DNA of 64,000 nucleotides from Pholiota molesta (GCA_014925825.1 JACGCK010000132.1:61710-125709), one strand, 5' to 3'; shown: positions 1 to 11,196, counted from the stretch's first letter. The notes: generated by a model from the sequence alone, not told the origin. Numbers and translations are program-made.

Positions 1-124
1 GCGGACAGCCCTCGTATTAACGGGGGGTGCGTCTCCTTCCCTCTTTCTCTTTAATTCCTGCGCCATCTTCCTGTTATTTCCCTTGGTAATATCATTTTCA
101 TCCATGGCATCACTAAATCATGCC

Positions 125-817
125 TCAGCCGTTAGCAATGGCTCTCCCCAAGAGGCAAACTAAATGCATGTACCGTTGAATCAAAGCACCCTCGGGGTCG
201 GATTTGCCCTCAGCTGCGCCGCTGGGTTCGGTAAATATGCCAAACCTAGAAATTGATTTGGCTCCATCACGCGTCTTGTTTGCCTCTTCGTTAGTACATT
301 GTACAGGTTAGCAGGCTCTAAAGTACGAACTGAATGTATGAGCGGCCAAATTTGATTCTACGACGTATATACTTACCTGAAGTTTCTGTTGCAGCGGCGT
401 ACGAGTATAAGTTGATGGGCTGAGGGGTAGCAGCCCCGTAATCTCCATGGTATGGAAACTTCGAACCCAAGGCGCTATATGATGCAGTATCGACAGATGA
501 CTCGGTCCAGTACCTCGCATTGCTCTCCTGTGCCCCTACGGCTAAATTATGCATGTAAGACGTGTCTGAAGGTTTGATTATGTATACTTTAACGTTCGGT
601 TCACAGAAGGCGATAATTTACCATGATTGACAAACAAGCCAAAATCCATGCTCAAGTTATTATTGAGGCTACCGTCCATGAAGCCGCTGTCGCTGAACGG
701 AAAATTGTTCACGATGTTGGCCGAAATTCCAGTTGGAAAATTGAAGTCGTGATCTATATGCAGCGTTTGAGCCGCGGTATTGTCAAAACTGTCCAACCAA
801 TCTTGGGTAGAGTCCAT
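125..817 (-). CDS. Hypothetical 181-aa protein, three exons
   Basis: I do not recognise the family. Three minus-strand exons (817-622, 565-377, 285-125) join in frame through two canonical introns: 566-621 (GTAAAT...TTCAG, 56 nt) and 286-376 (GTAAGT...CGAAG, 91 nt, with two CTAAC-like branch sites near its 3' end). The joined frame runs from the ATG at 817 to a TGA at 125-127 with matching phases, which is the main support for a real gene. The product is rich in Asn, Ser, Asp and Phe in its first 70 residues, with no evident signal peptide, membrane segment or catalytic motif. The Ser/Asn/Gly/Tyr-rich composition resembles a disordered regulatory protein, but that is only an impression. It could also be part of a longer gene running off the left edge. 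Confidence 0.45.
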
Positions 818-1640
818 GGCGAGAGCTAGTTGAACGGTGGTTCAAAATCGGGTAGAGTGGGAAGTCTTAGCACAAACTTGCGATACGAAATGGTTTGCTT
901 ATATACTGAAGTGTATGGCAGTGTGCCACCTCATCTTTATGTCAGAGCAAGTTATATCTCATACTAGTATTGTCGCGACTTGCTACACGGTCTCTTTGAT
1001 GCCTTAACTTGGTGCTCACACCTTTCGCACGATGATTGGCACTGGCTTCCGAAGTCCGTAAGTGTTGATGGGATGACCACTTTTTACGTAGAACCAGATA
1101 GCCCAGTAAAGTCTGATGCCTTTGAATGCTTTAATCTTCTACTAAATTTACGATGAAACGTATTCTCAAGGTGGCTCAGAAATCACAAAGCTGGACGATG
1201 CGTCCGGATTGGGATCTATGCCGTCTTCTCGCCCCCCACTATTGTGAATTTGTGATAGGCAGTCAATACTTAGCACCATATCCGAACGTAAAGCATGCAG
1301 AGCAGAGACCTAGATATGATGCAATGCAGTGAGAGTTAAATGAGGGTGAGTTTACATGGCAGCGATGATCGATCCCAAGTTCACCATTCTTCTCGACTGT
1401 TAACCTCGCTTTCGAGTCTCGACAGCTACTTAGAGGCTGTAATGACAGAGAGTTCACAGTGAAGATTTCTGCCATGGGCGCTGTCCTTGCGTATCTATAG
1501 ACTATCGAAAGTCAGAGTAAATTCAGACATTCTAGACGCCTATATGTATATGGACCATTTATAGGCTTGATATTGCAGTGTAGTTCGCCGCTGTAACATA
1601 TCCTGTTAACCAATTGTGTATTCGCTCTTCTTTTGACTTC
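818..1640. other. Intergenic, nothing recognised
   Basis: There is no convincing reading frame, repeat or RNA gene in this stretch. Base composition is close to even, and open frames are short with no shared structure elsewhere in the window. Confidence 0.5.
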
Positions 1641-1689
1641 GTTTGGACTTCGCCATCAACTATTGATTAGCTATTTACTTCTTACCTCT

Positions 1690-1890
1690 AAATGGCTTGG
1701 GATGTACTGCTTCGACAAAGCTCTGAAGCACCGCATACGGTATTGGCAGGCACTGCGCATGCCTTCGGTGTGCATGTATGGTGTGCAAATCATGATCACA
1801 TCCAGGGACCCACTTCGAATCATACTTAACCGATCTCGGGAGTCAGAGGATGACAAAGGCGTTCGAACGAGATAAGATAAGATTTTATTC
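1690..1890 (+). repeat. Extra copy of HECT-gene upstream segment
   Basis: This ~200-bp piece resembles 3080-3180 and in part 21035-21070. It shares a run around TGTACTGCTT, a GAC-rich stretch and the motif GATAAGATAAGATT (1871-1884). The other two copies lie just upstream of the start of the HECT pseudogene (3281) and the intact HECT gene (21150). This third copy lies upstream of the small gene at 2267 instead, so it is probably a local duplication of the HECT promoter region. Confidence 0.5.
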
Positions 1891-2192
1891 ATGTTGTAAT
1901 TGCGCCTCACTCTTGATTCTTTTGCCTTTTCGTGGCGGTCACTTGTATTCTTCATGTTCGTCATCAGATAGCTCGAACAAGAGACGTGAGGCGGAAAAAA
2001 AAAAGAGCAAGGTTATGACTCATGACTCCAAGGGAACTTCAACAAAGCGTAAGGAAGCGCGGTGTTTGTGTAGTTCAGGGTTGCGCCCAATTCACGGTTT
2101 TAATATAGATGCCATGCCCACGTACATATATATACCACATGTAACTAACAAATCCGCCACCTCCCTTTCACCACTCTACATACGATTTCCCC

Positions 2193-2263
2193 GTAAGTCG
2201 CTATCTGATAGGGATTGTATAGCGTGAGCGTCCGCTTACCCATCCCGATTGTTATTGGTCTAG
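2193..2263 (+). other. 5' UTR intron of small gene 1
   Basis: GTAAGTCGCT donor and TTGGTCTAG acceptor enclose 71 nt ending 3 nt before the ATG. The same donor, acceptor and spacing occur at 7007-7070 and 20098-20162 in the two paralogues. Conservation across three copies supports a real leader intron. A TATA-like CATATATATA lies about 70 nt upstream of the donor. Confidence 0.7.
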
Positions 2264-2266
2264 AAC

Positions 2267-2734
2267 ATGCCGTACTACATCAATGGCTACTTCATGGCAT
2301 TCCACGAGGCGCGCAAAATTGGCAGGCAGCTCGGGATCGACGTCGGTGAAGACAACAACCTGTACCACAACATTCACCTCGAGATGGTCATCAACGACTG
2401 GCTGGCCAACAACAACAAGCTCGAAACAAAATCGGCGCTCATCGGCTGGCCCCGCGGGTCCGAGATCGCTGGCATTGTCTTCATCTCCCACTTCCGGCAT
2501 TGGGAACCACCGCGGGAAGACCCGGACGAGCCGCACGAGGAGGATCTGAAGATCAAAGCGTGGTTGGAGAGCTTCGGTGTGAAGGGCTTGCAGTGGGTTT
2601 CGACGTGGGATGAGGGGGGTTCAATCACGTTGAATGGGACGCAGCCATGCAGATCTTATCCTGATGGGATGGGCCCGGTGCCTATCTCATTTTACGGTGG
2701 TCCTGCTCCTGCCCAGACCAAGCCTTCGGAGTAA
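2267..2734 (+). CDS. Conserved small protein, unknown function (copy 1)
   Basis: This 155-aa single-exon frame is the first of three paralogues (others at 7074 and 20166). It starts MPYYINGYFM, directly after a conserved leader intron. Residues conserved with copy 2 include the N-terminal block, an internal NDWL segment, KLETKSALI, a GIVFISHFR strand, the acidic EEDLKIKAWLE helix and GLQWVS. It ends in a Pro-rich tail. No signal peptide, membrane helix, metal site or known catalytic motif is visible, and I do not recognise the family. The third base of codons varies more than the first two between copies, which suggests a protein under selection. Transcription is driven from its own TATA-like promoter. 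It lies upstream of, and on the same strand as, the HECT gene remnant, as in unit 3. Confidence 0.8.
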   Translation: MPYYINGYFMAFHEARKIGRQLGIDVGEDNNLYHNIHLEMVINDWLANNNKLETKSALIGWPRGSEIAGIVFISHFRHWEPPREDPDEPHEEDLKIKAWLESFGVKGLQWVSTWDEGGSITLNGTQPCRSYPDGMGPVPISFYGGPAPAQTKPSE

Positions 2735-3060
2735 TTGTGCAAATTCTTGTTATCATTGCCATGTCAAATATAAGTACCTCTGATACTGGTGCAATATTCT
2801 ATATTTCATGTTCTTCAATAAATTAATACGGCATTGCGAACAGCATTCATAGAATCAACATTGCTTCGGGCGTCTTCCTAGTTCGGCGAATGCACAGTTG
2901 GCGTGGCCGTCCGCGCCTGACATGAGGTTTGACGTCGTAGCCTAGGTCAAAGAGGGTTATGGCGGTAGTGGCGCTGGCGTCGAAGGGTTTTGCGCTCAAG
3001 TTATAAATATTTCTGTCGGTAGATGAATAGTTCTAAGTAATACTTACTCCTGGCGTTGGT
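2735..3060. other. 3' flank of small gene 1
   Basis: The first ~110 bases, which probably hold the 3' UTR, are conserved with the sequence after the small-gene copy at 20623-20720 (shared TGTCAAATATAAGTACCTCT). Beyond that I see no gene. Confidence 0.55.
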
Positions 3061-3163
3061 CGGAGGTTTAGGCCTCAGGTTATGTACTGCTTTGACGACG
3101 CTCTGGAGTCTGAAGCGCCGCAGACGGTGTGCAAATCAGACCATGACGAAGGCGGCCGAAGGA

Positions 3164-3202
3164 GATAAGATAAGATTCCCCCACGTGATGATGGGATTAC
3201 GC
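3164..3202 (+). promoter_or_regulatory. Duplicated HECT promoter motifs (GATA pair, CACGTG box)
   Basis: GATAAGATAAGATT at 3164-3177 is followed by CACGTGATGATGGGATTACG at 3182-3201. The same two blocks in the same order precede the intact HECT gene (21055-21068 and 21073-21092). Paired GATA sites and the CACGTG core are well-known fungal factor-binding sequences. Their function here is inferred from position and conservation only. Confidence 0.5.
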
Positions 3203-3689
3203 GCTTGCCTGAGTCAGTGTGTGTCACTGTCACTGTTAGTCGTCGCCAGGTCGTCGCTCAATCCTTTCACCTCTACCACCATGTTGCCTGCCTTCGGAGA
3301 CGAATGGAAATTTTTGGAGGCGTCTCTTCCGCCAACCCACAAGCCGCCATTCTCAATTGTGTCCAGGAAGAGCTTGGGAAGAGCATGCAGCCGCGCCGAA
3401 CGTAAGCAGCACACGGAAAGCGCCATCCGAATCCAGGCATGGTACCGCGGCCTAGTGGATGCGCGAGCCACGAGACAGGAGATGCGCAAGGTACACCAGT
3501 GCCGCTCCATCGCTTGCTGTCGGTAACACATTCCTAATAGACAACGGCCGCGTCAACCTTGCTGGTGCGTTCTTCTCCAAAATCCTATTTTCCCTTCTCG
3601 ATTAGCAACTTATTCCTGAATCCTTATTCCATCCACAGCCTATCCCGACTAACACATGTCATCCCCCACTCCACCCCCCTACAATGGGA

Positions 3690-3910
3690 CGATCCCACTG
3701 CAATGGCGCGAGTGCCACATCATCTACTCGCGCCTATTCTCAATCACCGAACACTGCAACGCCTCGGTGCCCCCCTAGGTCCTTCAGTATCTACGACGGT
3801 GTCCATTCCCTTGGGCACGCTGGATCCATCGCGCAAACAAGACTACGTCAACGCCCCGCCGCCCGTCGACATCCTGTTCTCTACCTGGTCTGACACGTTT
3901 GGGATCGTCT
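3690..3910 (+). repeat. Dispersed repeat, copy 1
   Basis: It shares a run of landmarks with copies at 10270-10580, 25530-25930, 26590-26770, 27060-27260 and 42430-42740. These are CGATCCCACTGC, a stretch like CACGCTGGA(C/T)CCATCGC, and GCCCCGCCGCCC, followed by a T/C-rich TCTGAC segment. The copy is inserted inside the HECT pseudogene and points the opposite way to copies 2 to 5. Its nature is unknown. It may be a decayed gene family or a non-autonomous element; no terminal inverted repeat or target duplication was found. Confidence 0.5.
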
Positions 3911-4540
3911 CCTAGGGCCGGTTATCGCGATGACCAGGGTCCATTCTGGGTCGAGCGGGGTGGATGAAGCGGCGCGGCGGAGGGACTCGGTGATGGATCC
4001 GTGCCGCAGAGAACGCGCCCTTTGGCAGCGGCGGTCGTTGCGCGCAAGGCGGCGGCATCCTCCCTCTGGTGCTGCACCCCGGTGTGAACACGCTATTCTC
4101 CGCAAAAGCCGTGCGTTCGACGCCCAGGCCGATACCTTCCGTTGCCCCGTGCAGGCTCCGCCCGGCCGCATCAGCCCTTGCCCGTGCGTTCGAGTATCTC
4201 ATCACTACATGCCCCGACCAACAGGGCATCTTCTATGGCCGCCTCACCACACCGCGACGTTCCCTCAACCTCAGCTTGTGGGCCATTCTCTAAGGACTTA
4301 CGTGCGCCTCTCTTCCTCGAGAGGATAGCCTCTGGAAGGAAGAGAACACATGGAATCTGCGGGGTATGTTCGTGTTCTGTTATATTGCATAAACATTTGT
4401 TCACACCTTCTAAGCTCCTGCGAGCGGTAGGATTCACTCGAGAGCGTGAATCGCGTGGAGCTGATCATGATGATACATGACTGGCTTCTCGCTGCGTCGT
4501 TCGCGGCAGCCGGCTCGTCCTGCGGAGCACACTCGCGTCC
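3911..4540. other. Insert within pseudogene, nothing recognised
   Basis: GC-rich at first, then mixed. A plus-strand frame at 4069-4293 reads plausibly in its second half but has no partner exon or recognisable family. No homology to the intact HECT gene was visible by eye. Confidence 0.35.
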
Positions 4541-4799
4541 CATCCCAACTGGCCATGCACTCGTCCCTCGAGGCTGCGGCTGCCAGCGACCTGTGTCTCT
4601 GTTTCCTCCTTCATCGATCACAGTCTGCGACAGCCTCGAAGACCAACCACCACGCAAGATCCGTACCAGGGGCCGCGCCCCATCGCCGAGCGCGAGCCGG
4701 CCACAATGTCAAGCGCTGGATGGGTTTGGTCGACTGGCGAATGTGGATCTGAAGGCGCAGATTTAGATTACGTTTATTGATTAGTTTTGGCAGGAGAGG

Positions 4800-5340
4800 T
4801 CATTGCAGCGCGGGTGCTGTGAACAGAATAAGGGATAATCGGCACGGGCTTAGCGCTGATATGGTGACGGAGAAGGACATTTTCTGCTCGTTACGCATCC
4901 CTAGTCACTATCGGTTCGTTGGCTCTGATCGCCCAACGAAGCATTCAATATCCAGCCTTGATATAGCCCGACTGGTGTCGCACTCGAGTCCGAGATAATC
5001 ACTCGCGCTAGCGCTACGCCTTGCAAATTTCCTAATGATCTCTCCAGTTTCTCAGCGCCGTGTCGACGGAAAGTAGACGCCTCTTTGGCCCACCCATAAG
5101 TTTTCCACAAGTTCAAGCCTGATCCTATCAGGTGTTTCGTTAATAAAGTCCAGGAAAACTTCATAAAAAAATATACATTTACTGTGAATTTTGCACAGTT
5201 CCTAACATGTTTGGGACGACTTCCAACAAACTTTAAGGTAGTGTAGCGTACGCGCATGTGCACACAGCCGCGGGTCAATTACTTCAAATATTAGCCTAAT
5301 ATTCGTGTAATATTCTCAACTGGGTCGTAGCAAAGCAAGT
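4800..5340 (+). repeat. Spacer shared with unit 2 (retrotransposon-free copy)
   Basis: Collinear with 10550-10752 and then with 17493-17640, the two flanks of the Ngaro-like element. Shared landmarks are ATTTTCTGCT, CACTATCGGT, GATCGCCCAA, GAAGCATTCA, CAGGAAAACTT and CATGTTTGGGAC. This copy therefore shows the layout of the spacer without the insertion. Confidence 0.65.
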
Positions 5341-5368
5341 ACGTTTATCAAAAGCTACGTAACACGTT

Positions 5369-5671
5369 TACTGGTCCAGCAGCTGCAGTCTCCTGGTAAG
5401 TTCGCGCCCATTTCTTGTAGCACTCGATTTGAATTCCAGTAGCCAAATGTGATTGATCGTCTCGTATCGCTTCGTAGATCAGGATGGGGATTTTGTCGTG
5501 TTGGTATTGGGTGGATTTATTGACATGGACGTCCATGTTGTTGTCCGTGTCAGACGTGGCCAAGGTACACTTTTCTGGCTGTGCCGCCGAATACAGATTC
5601 ACTACAGGTGCGTTGACACTAATTTTCTTTAGTGCTATATAGAAGAAAACAGATGGTATCACTCACTTCAT
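5369..5671 (-). pseudogene. Decayed PD-(D/E)XK-like gene copy (unit 1)
   Basis: This matches the first domain of the gene at 17639-18838. Both have the same short first exon (ATG plus two bases), a donor GTGAGT, an acceptor after the TATATAG tract, then an exon beginning with VNAP. The WARTYQ block near the end is also shared. The copy lacks most of the N-terminal half of the domain and stops after the AAAGP segment. It has lost the candidate catalytic residues: the PDF aspartate region is replaced, and the E-x-K motif reads E-A-I-R. The second domain is absent. It is inactive by sequence. Confidence 0.65.
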
Positions 5672-5689
5672 TATCGGCTTCGGTACTCA

Positions 5690-6540
5690 GCACAGCGAGG
5701 GGGACAAGCGGAAATAATATCTTGGGTCGCGTCCTTGGTCCTGGGCCTCTCAGCATTTTATACTTGTTTGGGGGGCGGGATTTGGGATTTCGCCGAAAAC
5801 TGACAATGATTCGATGTTTGGGACTGACACCGTGACGATTCAAGCGCGCATGCTACACAAACTACGGTCCCCAGTTGGCTATATTCTCACCTACCAGCTC
5901 CACCTGCGCGAAGCGAATAGAATACCGAGTCCGCTGTGCAGGCGAAATTAGGATATCTTCTGAACTTGGGTGTTTCGCCGGATTCCGAGAGCGCATGGAA
6001 GACGGCTAGACACGGTCGATTACTGGCAATTGGATATCAAAGCATAAGTAGATCTACCGTCGAAGTTTGTACAAATCTGGCATCGCGTACTTTTCCATTG
6101 CTTCGCGTATGCGTCGAGTGCCTTGTTATGTTCAATTGGCCAATGGAATGGTGAATTTGTGATCTCGTCAGCTGTCCATCCGTCTACGCAGTGAGTCACC
6201 TTGAGTAAACAACCGTCAGCCAATTGCCGATGCTTGAGAGTTTTCTTCGCAGCAATGGAGACCAGACAATAGAATACAAAGCAACTGTGGACTATTATTT
6301 AGATCCCGAAGATCAGTAGGAAAGCAAGCGCATCTAGCAACCCTCTAGCGTCCCACACATCGGACAGCCAGCATCCTGATTTCTCTCATGGTCAGTCTGC
6401 CCAAGTTTCCTCGTCAACCTTAAACAATTCTTGAGATGCGTTTAGTCAACCAACGGATTGGGCCAAAAAAGGCAAAGGAAGAATTCGGCCAACGTATGAG
6501 TGGAGGTCGGTATCTACAAATCTAAACTTCATGGTTAATT
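5690..6540 (+). repeat. Spacer duplicated at 18840-19700
   Basis: It runs parallel with the sequence upstream of the intact nuclease-like gene. Shared landmarks include GACACCGTGACGATTCAAGC-like runs, GCAGGCGAAATTAGGATA, GTTTGTACAAATCTGGCAT, GCCAATGGAATGGTGA and TGATTTCTCTCATG. No gene was seen in it. The two copies differ by many substitutions and small indels, so the duplication is not recent. Confidence 0.6.
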
Positions 6541-7006
6541 TGCACAATGCTCTACCTGGCAACGCGGACGATGCATCATCATGCATGTTCATGCAAAATC
6601 ATCATTGTTCTTTTAGAAATGTCTATTCATATTGTAGTTGCGCTTGATTCTTGGATCCTTTTTTCCTTTCATGGCGATCACCTGTATCGGCTTGTATCCT
6701 TCCTGAGGCTTCACGTATATTCCTCGTCTTCTAGATTCCATGGGAAGCAGTCATCGGATAGCTCGAACAAGACGCGTCGGTCGGCGAAAAAACAAGAGCA
6801 AGGCCATGACCCCAAGGCAACAAAGCGCAAGGAAGCAGCGGTGTTTGTCCAACTTGAGAGTAGCTCAGGATTGCGCCCAATCAACAATCTTAATCAACTG
6901 TAAACAGATGCCACGTACATATATAAACCCTATATAACGACATTCCCGTCAGGTCCATCACCTCTCTCTCACCACTCTACGATTTTCTACTTGAAGCATT
7001 CTGCCC

Positions 7007-7070
7007 GTAAGTCGCTCTCTGATAGGCATCGTATAGTGGCCGCTTACTCACCCCAACGTGATTGGTCTAG
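7007..7070 (+). other. 5' UTR intron of small gene 2
   Basis: GTAAGTCGCT donor and TTGGTCTAG acceptor, 64 nt, again ending 3 nt before the ATG. Same design as copies 1 and 3. A CATATATAAA TATA-like box lies about 90 nt upstream. Confidence 0.7.
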
Positions 7071-7073
7071 AAC

Positions 7074-7562
7074 ATGCCATACTACATAAATGGTTATTTC
7101 ATGACGATCCAAGAAGCGCGCAAACTCGGCACGCGGCTCGGAATCGACGTCGCCGAGGACAACAGATACTACAACGTCCACCTCGAACTCGTCTTCAACG
7201 ACTGGCTGTTCAACAACGGCAAGCTGGAAACGAAATCCGCGCTCATCTCCTGGCCCCGCGGACAGATCGATGGCATTGTCTTCATCTCCCACTTTCGGCT
7301 CCAGGCACCCCCGCGCGGCGACAAGGACGAGCCACGCGAGGAGGATCTGAAGATAAAAGCGTGGTTAGAGGACTTAGGTGTGGAGGGCTTGCAGTGGGTG
7401 TCGAAGTGGGATGAGAGGGGTACGATCACGTTGAATGGGACGGAGCCGAGCAGATCATACCGTACGGGGACGGCCCCCGTACCTCTCGCATATTACGGTG
7501 GCCCTCCTGACCCAAACAAGCCTTTGCCATCATGGAAGAACATGCGAAGGAACATGAAGTGA
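7074..7562 (+). CDS. Conserved small protein, unknown function (copy 2)
   Basis: This 162-aa single-exon frame is paralogous along its whole length to the protein at 2267, most strongly at MPYYINGYFM, GIDV(A/G)EDN, KLETKSALI and EEDLKIKAWLE. Its C-terminus is longer and basic (ends NMRRNMK) where copy 1 ends Pro/Thr-rich. The intact frame, conserved leader intron and conserved 5' region argue for a functional gene. The family is unrecognised and no catalytic or membrane feature is visible. The HECT gene expected downstream is missing in this unit. A short stretch of the old downstream spacer (GTGACGGGCAATA near 7806, also near 20857) is still recognisable. Confidence 0.8.
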   Translation: MPYYINGYFMTIQEARKLGTRLGIDVAEDNRYYNVHLELVFNDWLFNNGKLETKSALISWPRGQIDGIVFISHFRLQAPPRGDKDEPREEDLKIKAWLEDLGVEGLQWVSKWDERGTITLNGTEPSRSYRTGTAPVPLAYYGGPPDPNKPLPSWKNMRRNMK

Positions 7563-10260
7563 AAATTTTATTATCGTCTCAATGTCAGATATACCTCTTA
7601 TACTGGTATATTAATTAACTGTTTCATGTACTTAAATTAGTACGGTATGGCGAACAACGGTTAAGATTGATTTGCCCATCAAAGCATGTTTATTTATTGA
7701 GTTGAGCGACATAAATCGAGGCGAAGATGTGTCACTAAAACATGAGGATCACTAACACATGAGGATGATTGATTACAGAAGATAGGCCGTGAACGAGCGA
7801 AATCGTGACGGGCAATAGTGCTCGCCTCGAGTGATCAAAGTGAGTGAGAGTGAGCAAGAGGGGGTGCATGCCCTCATGCACCTCACTGACGGCCCACTCT
7901 TATTGCCCGTTTTCGTCGGTGCAGAATATTTTACCGCCGAGTGCTGAGATACGGTACTCATGTATAGAATTCCAATAGAACTACAATATATCAAAAGATT
8001 CTGCACAGAACATTTTTCTTAGATATCGTGAAACATCATATCCAGAAACTTATTTCAGCCCTAGAGTTTAGATTGGCAGGCCCAGCCCGAGAAGGCCAGC
8101 GGGGCGGGCACACAAACACAGCCATGAATAAAAACGTCTGGCAATCGAATCCCCAGCTCAGTGGAAACAAGCAAGCACGGGCAGCAACACAGCGCAGCAC
8201 CTCGCACAAGGACACGCAAACCACGCCCCATCCGAACGCATCCATAGAAACAGGAAGAGGAAAGCCCCGCCGCAGGGGCAGGGTGATGCGTCCTTCCTTG
8301 AGAGCAGGCGCCGTGTTCCCAGGGAGGGGCCGATTTCGGTATCGCCGGGATAAGGTGTGCTACAGCAGCGGCCCGGGTGCAGAGCTAGGTGTGCTAGAGC
8401 GCGAGGCGTCCAAGAAAAATAGCTGAGGACGCGGGTCTGCAATGATCGCAGACATCGAGATCAAGGAAGGATGGTCAGCGGAGCTAAGCTCTCGATAGCG
8501 TAAGACAAGAAGGGAGTTGGGGCACGCGGAAATTGGATCAGGCAGGGATAAACGAAGGAGGAAGGGGATCTCAGAATCTACGGGCTCAGGCTGGGAATCC
8601 GCTGTCAGCCTCCTACGCTCTTCGAATAGTGACAAACGAGATTGAGGAAGACGAAAGGAAGTCAGAAAGGAACGCGAACAACGCCGACTTCGACATTGAC
8701 AGACCACAGGCATCAACATCAAGGCCCATAATCACGCTATCAGCCAAGCCGAACACTCGAAGAAATGAAAGGAGGGCAGACACAGCGACTAAGAATGAAG
8801 GGAGAAAAATGCGGCGACAGCCGCGCACGTATACCGGATGACCATCCTCACTGGTTCTCAGTATCCAGCCTCACGGCCACTCTGGACGGGCAGTCGTATT
8901 CCAGACCGCTCATGGTGCACGGCAACCGTTATGCAGATTTGACATCTGCCTTGACGGATAACGACGCGGGCGCGGGCAAGCAAGGCGATTGACCTGCGGC
9001 GAAGAGAGTGGAGGAGCGGCAGATCAAAGGCAGCGACGGATGGTGACGAGCAGTAGATGGCAGGGTTTCACCGGCGCCAATAGTTGACCTTGAAGGAGGT
9101 TAGAAGAAGGAATAAAAATGTATCGATGGAACACACCGGTTGAAAAACGGCCATCGTCTACATTCTACAATCCCGGAATTTCGTCGTCCTTGCCAATGAG
9201 TACCAGACGGCGGAGGCACGTCAGCTACATTACATCGCGTAGAACGCCCTGTGCATATATGTTTCTTTCAAATTGCGGCTCCGGGTTCGCTAGGCGTATT
9301 CCGCGCGGGCTGTGCGCACGCTCTGCCTGTACACGGTTGGAATGGGGGTTGATTCATGCGAAAAGAGGGTACACACCTTTCACAGTCCGCGTAGAGGGGT
9401 CCGCATTCGTGAGTTACTTGAAGCTCGCGGTTCTCGTGCACGGAATGTGAGTATTGCGGCGCAGCGATAGCCCTCGCGGCCCTCGTGGTCAGGGCCCTAT
9501 ACGGCGACTCGCATGTAACGTTTTTTGAGGTCCTCCCGACTGTCTTGAACAACTTCGCCGCGCCCTTTGTTTGATCTCCACCTTGCCTCCGAGAACGGCG
9601 TCCTTGATACCTGCGAATGAGGATTGCAAAACATCGACTATAGGCGCTCTAGCATTCACTGCTCTACGGGCCGCTCCGGCACTCCTCGACCACCCGACAT
9701 GCGACATAGGAGTTTTGTTCTAAAAAGCCAAAAAGCACCACATCAAGGGGTAGAGTAGAATGAACGCGGGGGGATGCGGAAGAAGGACGGGAGGCATCCA
9801 GAAAGCCTCATGTGTGGATATCGATGGGGTGCCGTAACCCGCATCGCGCATAAATGCGGGAGCGCTGACTGAACGAAACGCACATTGGGCCAAGAAAAGT
9901 GCGAACAGGAGAAAAACGTACCGCCATCAGTCCCGAACGACCTCGATATAAGGACGTGTAAGTAGCTCTGGGGACGTGCCTTTTGGATCGTCAAACAGCG
10001 CACGATGCAAACAATGCCTCTGAGCTACGGGACAACATCAATACTGGATCCATAAGACCAACAGCGCATACACTTACGCCCAAAACTGCTCTGCAACACC
10101 AGCCACACCAGCTGCAACCAACGCCACCTTGCTTCACCCCATCGCGGCCCATCTCAACCGCATTCTATACCAGATGAGTCCTCATCGACATCTTCCCCTC
10201 CATCACCAAGCCGCCTCTGCGCCGCCTCATGCAGCTCGCTCATCCCCAGATGCACCTTGG
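7563..10260. other. Low-information region where unit 2 lost the HECT gene
   Basis: About 7600-7830 still resembles 20650-20880. After that I see no match to the HECT gene and no convincing gene. The stretch 8030-9000 is purine-rich on the plus strand with overlapping open frames on both strands and no recognisable product. The stretch 9000-10260 has only short frames. Confidence 0.45.
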
Positions 10261-10269
10261 TCACCGTGC

Positions 10270-10580
10270 TACTCAGTCCCATCCACATACCCTCTTCCGT
10301 CTCTTGGCGACGACATCAGGCTTGGGATATCCCAAAGACTTAAGGACGCAATCATCATCAGGGCGGGCTGGGTGTCGCTGAACGGGCTACCGATGGGCGG
10401 CGGGGTGTTGGCGCAGTCTGCTTTGTGCGATGGGTCCAGCGTGCCGATGGCAATGGGCAGCGCGGAGTAGATACTGCAGAACCTTGGAGGCTTGAAGCTT
10501 TGAAGCTTGACGAGGCACTCGTTCTGACGCAGTGAGATCGTCTGATTGCAGCGGGGGTGCTGCTGGGGATGTTGTGGACG
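10270..10580 (-). repeat. Dispersed repeat, copy 2
   Basis: In minus orientation it matches copy 1 through the GATC(C/T)CACTGCG, CACGCTGGACCCATCGCAC, CCCGCCGCCCATCG and GACGACATCAGG-type landmarks. It is immediately followed by the spacer that carries the Ngaro-like insertion. Confidence 0.5.
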
Positions 10581-10752
10581 CAATAACGCGGCCTTGATGG
10601 AGATTTTCTGCTTGTCAAGTCACGAGTCACTAGTCACTTGTCACTATCGGTCCTTTCGCCCCGATCGCCCAATGAAGCATTCACTGTCAGTCCTAGATTG
10701 CAGGAAAACTTGATAAAATGTATATTTTTACGATAATTCAGAATCAATGTGG

Positions 10753-11169
10753 ATAAGCTAACTTGGCTTGAGTTCCACCAAGTGTGGGTGAAGGATGATA
10801 TGAGAAATAATCAATGTGACAAATAATTTGACTTTAAATATATTATTAAGAGAATATAGTATGTCACGAAAACCCAGTGCGGGTGTTCGTGTTGTGCCTG
10901 GGACTTTCGCGGGCTTTGCGAAAATTCGAAAATTCGGAGCTTTGAACCGAGCGCGTAGACCGACCGATTTGGCGGAGGGCGCGTGTTCAGAAAGACATCC
11001 GCATTGGACCGGGCCGGGTCGATGATCCGGCGCGCGGGTGATCCAAAAATATATTCGGCATTCCAAATCCGGATTTCGAAAATGAAAGCCAAAAGCCCGA
11101 GAAAGTCCTGAGCGTCTGGACGAGCCGATTTGTGGCATGTGTATGCCGAGAACAAACCTGCTATACCAA
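10753..11169 (-). repeat. Ngaro split repeat B2
   Basis: Direct repeat of 11399-11814 by reading, starting ATAAGCTAACTTGGC on the plus strand and ending GCTATACCAA. It forms the outer 3' end of the element on the minus strand. Confidence 0.9.
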
Positions 11170-11196
11170 ACACTGAATAAGGGAGAAGGTGGGTGG

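Larger units (their letters stand above)
3281..4800 (+). pseudogene. HECT E3 ligase pseudogene (unit 1)
   Basis: Two separated pieces match the intact HECT gene at 21150-25049. Positions 3281-3495 match its first exon: the ATG, MLPAFGDEW, and the IQ-like AIRIQAWYRGLVDARATRQ. This piece has frame-disrupting changes, and a fused stretch replaces the Gly-Gly-Val segment. Positions about 4540-4790 match 23165-23605, the region just upstream of the HECT domain, including the stretch GGTGGATCTGAAGGCGC-like followed by a premature stop. Everything between is unrelated, including a dispersed repeat at 3690-3910, and the catalytic HECT domain is absent. The copy cannot encode a working ligase. It lies downstream of the small gene exactly as the intact gene does in unit 3, so it is a decayed segmental duplicate rather than a processed copy. 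Confidence 0.75.
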
